The notes under the pieces are model-generated. The model ran no database searches and was not told the DNA's origin. It worked only from the letters and a program-made list of their open reading frames with translations. Source: Triops longicaudatus (Eukaryota > Arthropoda > Branchiopoda > Notostraca > Triopsidae). Taken from it: a DNA stretch of 64,000 nt. Positions 33,801 through 45,800 of the stretch are shown here, one piece after another; positions within the stretch are counted from its first letter, which is position 1; each line of letters begins with the position of its first letter. Location: contig JAGQDJ010000021.1 in NCBI GenBank assembly GCA_022885665.1, positions 346,456-410,455 of the forward strand, written 5' to 3'. A program made the translations under genes and the position numbers.

Positions 33801-36800
33801 AGATATCTAAATAATAAACGATTTTTTTTGTGGATTTGACGGATTTCATCGTAAGCTTCTAGCTTTGATGTGTTCAACTCGAGTGTAGGCGAGCTTTCGT
33901 TGTTCGGAGCTTCTGGTGCTATTTCAAGCAAATACTTGAAGACACACTAAGGATAAGTTCATCCATTTTCATCATTCTTAACTAAATACTCCCATTACAA
34001 AAGACTTAATGAGACACGTCATATAATCCCCTTTGACGTATTCCGTCTGAGACGACAGGACGTTAAAATTTCAGTCGGGCACTGTTACTTTCAGGTAGCG
34101 AAGTTTGCTGCTCTCCGCTACAGTAAAGAGACTATTCTAGGTCTGAAAGTCGGCTCTGAACTGCTCTTGAGGATTGCATACATCAAAACACAAGTAGCGA
34201 GGTACCGGGAGCTCGACTTTTCCCCTCTAATACGTTCCGTGCGCTCCTCGAAAGCAACTTATATAAGCCGATTAAAGGCCTTCTACCTCTTCTATACGTA
34301 AGTGCGGGCTCTGCAACCCCATAAGTAAAATCCAGCCATTTACTCTGCTTAGCTATGAACAGGTTTCCACCGTAATGGGGCTTATATTACGGATAAAGAG
34401 TACTGATATTGTGCAGAGTAAACAGCGTAGAAAAGTTCAAGGGTTTAACTACGAAACAGTTACCTACACAAACTCAAAAGCATTTACCATAGACAGATCA
34501 ACAGCGCATCACCCTTAAAGTAAAAAAAAATAATAAAAAAATAAAATAAATAAAACAATTTAAAAAACATAAAAATAAACACAAAATAATAAAACAAATA
34601 AATTCGAGTAAAATCAAGCCATCTACCCCAAAATCATCAGTACAATTGATTGTTTACTTCATACTGTTTACTTTTATTATTCGCTTTAAAATTAATGGTA
34701 TTTTTTAAATCAATGCGTTTTCTTCTAGTACTTACTTTCAAATTCTGCACTAGCTTGTACATATACAACAAACAGTATAGCTAACGTTGAACAAGAGATA
34801 AAACTAAATAAGGCGACAATGAGCTCTGCTCACGCCGAGACCGGTAAATAAAAAAAATTAATAATAGAAAAAAATCGATAAAATAAAAATCAATAAACGA
34901 AACTAATACGAGGTGAAACAGGGAACTACGCTAATTAAATGGTTTTCGATAATAATGAAAGTTCCCACTGAGAGTGCATTGCTGAGGGTAATGAAATTAT
35001 CGGGAGATGCTGACGTGGGGTATTTTTCAAGCAAGTGCATTCTAGTTAGAACAGAGCTATTGGGGTTGGGTCGTTTATACCGTCGTGTACTACAAAATGT
35101 GCGAGTACTCTAAAGAACATACTTACGTTTTTCTGGTATTACAGTAGGAAAACTTTCTAGGGGTGGTGGTTGAGTGTTCCCTTCTCCGATGGGCGTGTCG
35201 CATTCCATTCCACCCCACCCTGGATCACAATGGCAAACGCCTTTGCCATAAACTCCGTGACCACTACACAGAACAGGACAAAGACCTGCGACAATGCCAT
35301 ACATGTATTAGGTTTTCTTCTCAGAACTCTCAAAGCGAACTTTGGAAAATAGTTAGCAAAGAGGGAAAAAATCATAAATGCAAGAAAGGAAAGAAAGACC
35401 CAAAAAGCAGGAGGAAGAAAAAATTCTATCAGTCATACACGGGCGCACGAAGCGAAAAAAAAGCACGAACAATGGAAGAAAAACTTTAAGAGAAAGTATT
35501 GGTAAGCTTTTGCATCATATAATAAAGAAGACTTCTGCACGTACACAAACGTTTTTCCCTAAGAAAGCTTCTAGCTTTAATCAAGTAGTACATTATTTAC
35601 GCCGTGTCCCGGCAATTTTCAGCCAAGTTGAAAATTGGTAGCTTTATTCTTATTTTCAAGCTGGATTAATCTACTTCCTTGGAAAACGCTACACTTCCCC
35701 TCCTAATTAGCTTCCTTTCCCTTCTCGTTTCTCTTCATCAACATTTTTTTTCCTTATTCTTTGAGTTCTTTGTCGATTTAGGTAATGCGTGGCCCTACAC
35801 GCAAAGTTAACTTACTGACGGAACAGTCCGGACCGGCATAGCCTTCTCGGCAAGCGCATTTCCCCACTAGGCATTCACCCCGTCCATTGCACTCATCCGG
35901 GCATGAGACGGTTCCGTCGTCAGACGACCACAAACTCAGTGTGACTTCATGAACGGCCAAGTCGTCGTTGTAAATGCCGAGAAACCAGCGTCCAGCTTCA
36001 ACGGGTCGGACGACAGTAATATTCAATGCCGGTACTGAGCGCTGCGTACGATTGGTCCCCGAGGAATCTGTCTGTTCGAGGTGCTCGTACTCGGTGGGTA
36101 GGACGTGACGTCTGTAGCGACCTTGCATGTCGACATTGGCAATATCTTGGAGAAACTCGACAAAGTCGTGTTGCGTGACGGTGGGTGCGACGTTTCTGCG
36201 TCCGTAAAGTGCAAAAGGCGCACTTCGAGGTATGAGTAGCGAAATTTTCAGGGCTGTCGAACGTGAAATCCGTATGGGTGCCGACCACAACGTGTTGGCC
36301 GGTACGACGACTTTGATTTTCGATCCCTCTGCTTCCAACTCAACGGCGATAGGGATGACAGGCAAAATAGCTTCGGGAATTGCTAGCGTTTGATGGATTG
36401 GAGTGGTTGACGTCGGTGTCGTAGCATCTGTCAAAGGAACTACAGCTCCTTGGTGCCGTCCGTGCGTGGCGAAAGGAGGTGGAAGGCGACCTAACAACAT
36501 AACCCGATTAGACTATTAACGTGTCTTCTTATTCCGTTTGGCTTCACGTTCCGTCGCACAGCCAAGTTCTAATTTGATCTTAAGAACTCTAGTTAACATG
36601 CAAAAGCCCTTGCCAAGTGCAGAACTACGAAAGAGCTAGGCTGCCCATCAAACCTTTCAACTACACACGCGCACATTAAATAACGAATAATTTCTTCACG
36701 ATCTTTTATGACGACTGAACGATCGTTCAACTAAATGGAACGCGATTCAAGCCCTTGTAAGGATGTAAGAAGCCATTTGCTAGTTAAAGCTGGCAGTCAT

Positions 36801-39800
36801 CAGCTGAAACGCTCATTTCAGATGCGACCCAAGCGGTTACAATGGCTCTACAACAAGACGCCGAGTTTTATGGCTTATTTTATCAATAACAGAAGCGTTC
36901 TTCCCTGTCTAGACTTGGTTCCTGAATAATGGTTGGCTGTTAATAAGAGGATTGACTAGATAACGTCGAGCTACAGATTCCTATCGATGTCTCAACCACT
37001 CAAACTTGAAACTACTCCTTAGTTTGACCAAAAGTTGAGCCATTTGTGCATCGACAATTCGCAAAGGAACCAATGTCCCTCAATGCTGACCTTTATTGGT
37101 GGCTGGTGGGTTTATATCCAGATAACGCGAGCTAAACTTTTGGCATGCACTTCATACCCCTGCACAACTAAAAGTCACAAAGCTTCAAATTTACAACACC
37201 TTTCATGAAGTTATTTGAACATACTGACCAGTGTTTTAAGATCTTTTCGTGAAATGACTCAGTACGATCAATGATCTGATCTTTCAGTCTCGAAATTTCC
37301 AAGTAAATCACTGAATTCTGATTGCGTCCTTTTAGTAGAAGTGAGCGGTAAGTTACTAAGCGGCTGATAGGCTGAAACGCAGAAATCGATATCGTTAATG
37401 TGAGATATCGATTCAAATGCATTATCAATACGATTACGGGATATTTGCAATTTTTTTACGATTTTTTTCTACTTTTTGCTCGGTGATTTTTCCGCCTCAT
37501 TTTTATCCACGATAAGATTTTAAATCTGGGAAAAAGATCTAGAATCACTTATAGCTTAAACTCCATCGTAAAAAATCAAGACATGTTAGAAATTATCCAA
37601 GATCGAAAGCAGATTTCTAGGCTTACTGTCCCCACAAATTGCATCAGAGCCGTCTATAATGGAACTTTTCACAAATGAAGACCATTACGTTGGTACATTG
37701 AGCTCTTTTACTTTTAAGAAGTAATTAAGTACCAGACTGCTTTGTTGCTTTTCATTTCATATAGCATAATGGTCGCTTCTTTTTTCAAAAACTAAGTTTT
37801 TGCTTACTAGACTTTCCTGTCAACATCAAACTTCATTTGTCAACTCTGTTGTTGAGATTGAGCATGCAACTTGAGGAAAACATGCCTTGATGGTTGTTCG
37901 TAGGACAACCAATTACAGAAACGAGTCCCTGTGGTCATAGCTCACAACAACAATAGCCCTAGATGTCAAAACTTTTCTCCTACGTCTGTTTTAACGGAAT
38001 AAATCGTATAAAGGAAAAAAAAGAGATAAACGGAACTTACTCGTGGCTGCTGTAACCAAACCATTTCGGATTTCCTCCTTGGTTGACATTTGTACATCTT
38101 CAATCACAAGGCAGTTTGTGTCGCTTCGCATGCCACCTACCGTGCTCACTGCTAGACAGCTTAGGTTAGACTAGATTCTGCCATTCTGGATCATCATTAC
38201 CTGCTAAGTAGGCTAGTGCCGCTGCTAATAAGCCACATAACAGGAGCAAGGCAATGGCCAAAAGACGCCACGAACAGGTTATCTGACGACAGCCTTTGCT
38301 TCCTTCGTGCCCGGGACCTAGGCGCCACGTTGGGCGCAGATTTAAAACGCCTCCGTTCCGTACCGAACCTGCAGAATGCAAAAAGTAAACATAGTAATGC
38401 AAGTGAGCGAATCTGAAGAGCCAGAGAATGTTGCAAAGCAAGGAAAACGTTTCGCTCCTAGCCGTGTAACACAGACACAACAAAAAACGGAATGTTTGCT
38501 CTTAGAAGAATAACATCAAAGAGTTCCAAGCAACCTTCGGCAGACAAAAATAACAAAGATTATTGCTATACGAGCCTCAATTAAGCCTTAGCTCGCTTTT
38601 TCTGTTGTGATGAAACGAGAGAGAAAATTTGCCTAAACTAAATAACGTGGCGTTCTTTCTTACGCTCTCTTCGTTCCAAGCTTGTCTGTACTTGCCTGCT
38701 TTTATAGTTCGGTTTGCCGTGCAAAGCCGGCGCTGCATTTCCAGCGTAATTAAGGTTTCAGCTTCCAGCAAAGAAATATTTCACAAAATGCGCTATCGAT
38801 TTCTCCCCAGCTACACTGTTGCTTAGTACCTTTTCCGAAAGCAACGCCCAGCATTTGTAATCTTTTTTCCTAAAGCTTGTTGGAATTTCTTTTCATATTT
38901 TGTAAGGACAGTTACTGGTTGTTCCCATTAATTCCAAGCTTTAATCAACTCAAACGGGCAAACCAAATAGCCCATTTCTTGCCAAACGCTCGTAAAAAGG
39001 ACAAAAAATGAGCCAAGGAGTCTCGATTACATTTACATGCCACCTTTTTAACTAGGACTGTTTCTATCACAGAATTTCTGCGGCTACCGAAAAATCACGT
39101 CATGGTCACGCACGTTAATTTAATTTCAGAATAGCGCACGCTACTTGGCTTTTCGTGTGTGTGAGAGAGTTTAATAAGGCAGTAGTACAACAAACTATTC
39201 AAGTCAAGCGTAAAGAATATTGACCAAAAGTTTCCAGACATGACGGTTTCATCATTACCTATAGTTCCGTGGTGCAAACTGCTGCCATGATTACTGTGAC
39301 CCGTTTCATTGATTCCTGAACCCGGCATGAGGGTCATGACCAACCGACCTCCAGGATCGCCCGGCACTGCACTTAAAACGTGTCCTGCTCCGGCAGCCAA
39401 TGGGGTCGTTAACGTCCCGCCTGTGGAATGAGAACTGCCACTCGCAGTTGCAACGGGACTGCAATAGAAATTAAAACACAACATTCATTACAACATCCAC
39501 TTTAACGATGACAAACGTGGCATGACATTGCAATTAGCAATGTATCTACTAGTTAGGTCCCCTTTCATGACGTCTTATCACGGTTTTCACCCGTTCCTAA
39601 AACGCTTCGTGCACAATTTTTGTACACTAGCATAAGAAAATGTCATCTATAACTTCAGTTTACACATTTTTTGGTTTTAAAAAAAAGAAACGAAAACGAC
39701 TAAACTGCTACACCCTTTTTTAAATGTAAACGTTTTCTTTCTGTGTCGGCCGTTTTAGCCCGAAATTCACACATGGCAAACAGCGATAACATAAAGGCAG

Positions 39801-42800
39801 ACAGCTTCTGGTATAACACTATAGGCACAAATTTGTTCATTGTCGAGAGAGCTATGCTCTGGGGAGGAATCGTTTAAGGCTCGCCTGTATTCTCGCCTTT
39901 TGCCGCTTGGGCGAGAAGACCTGGTTATATGAGACTAGCAAAGTATACGACACGACCGATCGTGCAGGTTATTTGTGCATGACACGTTCCTCCAGGAAGG
40001 CGAGAAACCTTTTGCTTGTTGAGCTGCTTCTCAACCGCACGCCCTTGCATTTCTTTCGTATTAAATCTATCTCGGGTTTGTAAAGGTTTTTGTGAACAGC
40101 CTGGGCGCAAAGCATACTGTGCTGTCGAATGCTTACTTTTCCTGGCAATCTGCCGGGTGTTGAACACGGAGAAGTACAGCAAAAATATAACAGTTAGAGG
40201 GATTTGTAAATTCTCACGGCTCAACGGTTGAAAATCATACACGGATCCGAGCCATTATGATTACAGTAAGAAATTCGAAAAAGAAATCCGTTTAGATAAG
40301 AACAGGATATAAAAATGACGTCATTGGCTAAAACGGATTTTAAATACAGTAGATCCCTTTAATCCGTTTAGCCGGATGCTGGTTTAACCGCACGTTCGAG
40401 CGTCAAACAAGCTGAAGTTACATTTGTGAAGAATGGCGCGACTAAATTAACAAACAAGAAGCAAGAACCGATTTCTTCAAAAACCAATATGTGCTTCGTT
40501 TATACATGTATGTGTATAAGTAAGTATAAGTAATTCCATAAATAAGTAAATATAAATAATTCCATAAATAATTAAATATAAGTAATCCTATAAGTCAATG
40601 AGTACAATATAAGAAATGACATAAGTAATTCTTTCCCAACTTAACTAAACTAATGTAACATAACTCAATTTAATAAATAGGTTTCAAATCTTATATACGT
40701 TTAAAAGTGCTTTTTCGAAAGTTGTTGGACAAACTATTATTTATCTGTGAAGGTCCACATTCATATACCTGACGGATGATTTCATATACCTTTCGTATAC
40801 CTATTTTATAAGAAAAGTCTGCCAAAACAGGCTGGCATTCCTAGTACACGCAAATGCGCAGTGTTGGTACATAATCAACCGAAATATGAGCTGATTCTGA
40901 TCCACGGAGTGTGCAGGGGTCATGTCCCTCAGTGATGCAAAGATATTCTTAATTACTGCCAATCACATAATAAAGTTCGTGAAATTTCAATCAAAAAGAT
41001 TGGTTTCGCTACTTTATACGCGAACCAACTTTCATTTGCAGCTAGTGAAGTAAAGTTGGAGGTTTGGGGACCAACTACGAGGCCGTTCTTGGAAACTGTT
41101 GAAGACTATGATCATAAAATAAAAATAAATTGATGGTAGCTGGTGCTGACGTCGTTGATAAAAAGGACGGGCCTCCTGCTTTGCATATCTACCGAGCAGA
41201 CAGGTTAGAAGCCTCGTGCATGTGGGTCGTTCACTGCAAAATTTTAACACTTCTTCCGGAAGGGTTACTATTTTTCTCACGACTCCATTTCAGGGCGGCA
41301 GAAAAACACCAACAGCAAGACTTTTGCCAACAATCTTGGCCAGCAAAACAACCAGCCTTCGAAAGTTGAAGTGATGCCCGTAATGCTTTATAGAGTCAAC
41401 TTCGACCGGTGGCGGAAATTGCATTGGCCATGCTGTCAGTTCGAGTCCATTAACATAACTAGTACTCCATTATATTTGTAGTTGAAAAGGAGGAAACTCG
41501 GATGAAATGCTTGGCTGCTTGGAAATTAACATCCACTTTTCGTTTTCTCTCTGAAGTTTCTCCAGCTACCTCCCCCCCCAGTCCTAACTAAATGGCTCAG
41601 CGAAGATCCCCTTTCCTCACAAGTCTTTCAAGGTGCGTTGCCAGGCTGGGCATTTTAATGATTCAATCAATTTCGTGAGCAACTTGATACGCGTTAGTCA
41701 ACTTGGTTTTAAAAGCGACTCGGGTTCCTCGGGGGAACTAGCTGTGATACTGCTGAAGATGCAAATGATAGCTTGAATTATAGCGAAAAGTTGGAGATGC
41801 CAGGGAATGAAAAATCGAGAAAGATCAAAGGCATATCCAACTTGGCAATATACTTGTCGCATTTCACAAGCTGAAGAGGAGCTTTCCCGCCCGGTTCGCG
41901 TGACCCCGACTCGTTAAACATCCCTGGCGCTTAGCATGAAAATCTCACCCGGACTGGCTTCTCCTTCATGCTCTTACCAAAGATGAGTGTAACAATTTTA
42001 AGGTACAGCGTCAAAGGCCATGTCAAAGGCTTTCACGTCAATTGCGTTTACTATAGACAGCCAGACACGGGGAGGAAAAGGTTGCATCTTCCAGAGACAC
42101 GAGGCTAAGAAACACAAGGACGACGCTAAATCACATTCTCCCAGGCAAATGGGTAAGCAATTTTTTCGTCCTAAAATGGGCGTGTATAAGAATAGTTGTT
42201 CACCCTGTGACCTTTCCTTCTTCTCCCGATTTTACATCTTCACTGCTTTTCTAGCAAACTGTTTTGTTAAGATGCTGAACAAAGAATATTTTTCTTTAAG
42301 TTTCCACACTTTCAAGGGAGTAAATTCCGCGCAAAAAAGGGCGTTTAGTAAGGTTTTAAAAAGACAACTAACGACTGTCGTTGAAAGGCGTTTGGCGTTT
42401 AATAGAACATTTTTAAAGCGTGTTCATGAAACGCGTGTCGTTAGAGATTTCTCAAGGGGGAGTTTCAGGTGTCCGAATGTGAAGTGGATTGCCCAGGGTT
42501 AATGATCGTGGCAGATAGGGAGACACCAAAGGACTTTATAAGACGGATGACTTGGAACTCATTAATCCGCGAGAAAATTAAGCGTGAGATGTTTCGTTTT
42601 CCAGACAACACCTTCAACGCTCCGTCATGCTACATTTCAACAGCGGACTGCCTCGTTAAGCTGGCGTTTGCTTTCATTATATAAAAGCGAGTATCAGTTC
42701 GGTACAGCACAAGCAAGAGGCTTTGGTTCGGCGCAGGCTTTCGTATAGGCTAATGTATAATTAGTCATAAATATTCTAGAAGGGTTCAATTAAAAAAAAA

Positions 42801-45800
42801 AAGAGAACCTGAGCTCTATCCCTATCTTAAGTCAGGACTTTTTTCTTTGTTCTTTGAAGAATTTTTGCGAAAATCCACTATCTCGCCAGTCTTTAGCATC
42901 TTTCTTCCACTTCAATTCCTCAGACCCAACAGCTTTTTGATGGAAGTGGTAACTTACGAAACCCGAGGAAAAAGCTTGAATACTTGCCAAGCTCGTAACT
43001 TGGGAAGGTTCGATGGGTGGCAATTTATGAGATAAATTGGAAACATAAAAGTTAAATCCCTTAAGGGTCCTTCGACTTTTTTTCTCACGATATTTCTCCC
43101 CCACCCCCAGTCTTGTTAGCATACGGTATGAGCTCTACATTATAAACGCCGTCGCATGCATAACCAAGAGGTGAATTAAACTTACCGCGGCAACGGCACA
43201 CGTTCGGATGGCTGCAGAAAGTTCCAGCCAGATGAGCTCACTGACTTGCCTAGAACAAAACAAAAATTCAATTTATTAGACTCCGTTAAAGAACTACGTA
43301 AGAGCACGAAACGATTCAGCTTCGCTTGTCATTGCTATTTCCCTGCAATATCCTATTATTTTACATTTATCTTCCTACATTTCATTTAGGTTTGTTTCTT
43401 CTTTATTATTCTTCACATAAACGGTTTATTACGTGAATATGTTTCGTATTTTTGTACATTTTTTTAAGTTTAATAAAAGACGTATGCTTTTATATACTCT
43501 TATTCCACTGTTTAATATTTTACTGTAGAACTGCCCATTAACGAGGCTATGTTTTATGTAATATCTTCCTGGTTTTATTTAGACATTTTTTTGGTGCTCG
43601 TTGCGCAAGTTATACCCACGCTTCGGCAGTTTCCAACGTTCAAGAATTTTGAGGTAAAATTATCCACCAGAACATTCTTAAATAAATGTCTGAATTTCTG
43701 GGAAAAGCAAGCATTTCAATTTCCCTTCCAAGTCAGCTCCGGCTATGTGTTTATTGTTTCTATTCCCGTTTTTATACGCTCTTTCTTCGGGTACAAAAAG
43801 GGAACACAAAAGGTAGTTTTAGGAGCAAGGACTATAAGGCTCACATTTTCAAAGTCCGCGCTTGCAACACTTTGCCAGGAAACGCGAAAAAATAGAGTCA
43901 AAGAAAAAAGCGCGGCCCCTTAGTGATGTGTATTTAGGGAAGGAAGCATTTCATGTGAAGTGAACCACAAGCCAACACTTGACGCGAACAGTGAGGGTAC
44001 TCCTCCCAGTCCCCCCTCCCCCCCGCAAAACGCTTAAGGCAGACAAAACCAATAATCGATGCCTCAAATGCATACAAAGACAATCACAGAGCAAATAACT
44101 GCTAAAAAGCTTACACGGCTCAATACATCTATATTATTCCATAATGACCGCGAGCATGAGATGCAGCGTTTTCAGGGAAAAAAACTCATGCTCAGGTGAA
44201 ATAAATACAACTAAAAAAAAACTGATTTGTTCTCTGTTTCTTTTCACCTAGAAACTTCAAAGACACGTGTGCAGGAGAAAAAGTCCCCAAGGCTTCCATA
44301 AGTTTGAGCTCTCCAATGTTCCTTCGTGAATATTTTAAACGGCGAGTGACGCTATGACGCGGAACCTGGCATTCACAATATATGCACATTGATTGTCACG
44401 GATAGACTACGATCTCGGAAAACACATAACAGAAGTAAGACAAGGCATACAACGAGGAAGCTATGCGACTGACAGCTCTCGTTTTTCTTCGTGATCTAAA
44501 CGTTATTTGAAGCGCATGATCAGGTTCCAATTCTATTTGCCTTTCCAGCTTTTTTCCCCCGCCTAACCAGATTTTACGCAGCATTGTCCCAGTCCAAGCC
44601 ACCCATACCAAACCTAAGACCAATACCGAAATCTGTAAATAAAAATTGTCCAACAGATACTATTAAATTCCGTGACTTTCAAAAGCTCGAGCCAGCGTCG
44701 AAGGTCAGGGTGCACTTAGCCCACTTGCATTGAACATCGGGTAGACAACTCCAGAGATCCTGGACATAATACGGTACATCACATAGCTTTCTCCTGTGTG
44801 TACTGTGCATAATGAGGGACACGTAAAAAACGACTCAATTCAAACACAACTAAGAGGTACCGGATACCCCCACAGCAAACACCACCAATGCTAGCGACAA
44901 GCTCGGGCTTTACGAAGTGTTACGGACTCGGTCGCGACGAGAAGAAACATGTCTTTGGCCTCCGCTGCATGCCGCTCAGGGGCGAATCAGCAGAAATCGA
45001 ATCCGGGCAAAAAGCTGCTTGCCAACCACGAGGCAAACTTCATCAGCCTGCTGGCAAGCGTGTCTTATTCTTTTCGAATAACCCCCACTGGGACTTGAGA
45101 ATTGAACAGCTGGAGAGAAAAAAGAGAAAGGGTGGTTTGCTGGTAACATGAGAATAGCTGCATATAAAATAAATGCACACGAATGTGCCAAACGTCTTTG
45201 CAGACTTTCTTTTGGTCTTCAGGACAGCACGACTGAACTTTGAACTGAAAGTTTAACACTGCCGCATGGGGAATCATACTTTGTTGAGGTCAAGGTTCGT
45301 ATCTTTTTGTAATAGCCATCCGAAGTTTGCTTTCTAACAACTCATATTCGGACTTTGCAACTGTATAGTTTTCTTTAGCACATATATTGTGACGATATGC
45401 AGGAAAAAGTTCTACACTGCAGACCAGCTTCAAAGCGACGATAAACTGACGCTGTTAGCGTTTTTAGTTTTCTTTTACTTTTTACGTGCACTAGAACGTG
45501 GAAAATTCTGGGCAAAAAAAGGTAATACAACATCGTGTTCTATAATAAACACCACCATTTTAGCCAGAAATTCGTATCCTACCAAGTCGTTTACACAACA
45601 CAGTGAACACACGGTACGAAAGAAAAAAAAAAAAGAAAAGAGCACACTCTTGAAATGAGACTTTCTGGCCTCCAATGGAAAACGATTGAGTGCAAGGGCG
45701 GGACGAGGGAAAAAAATCTTCAGCGTCTCAGGGACTGGAGCATCAATATCACGCACACTTCTCCCCCTAAAAACTAAAGCTTTCCTGAGGTAAATTAAGT

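Noticed and set aside
42020..42502. 160-codon plus-strand ORF
   Set aside because: No known motif, no neighbouring exons, lies in a teneurin intron; composition looks like chance.
43549..43923. 124-codon plus-strand ORF
   Set aside because: Overlapped by another frame, low complexity, no similarity recognised.
44396..44653. Minus-strand frame with a hydrophobic segment, considered as another membrane exon
   Set aside because: A clear transmembrane exon already exists at 38201-38368, and exons at 59530 and 43249 join in phase without it.
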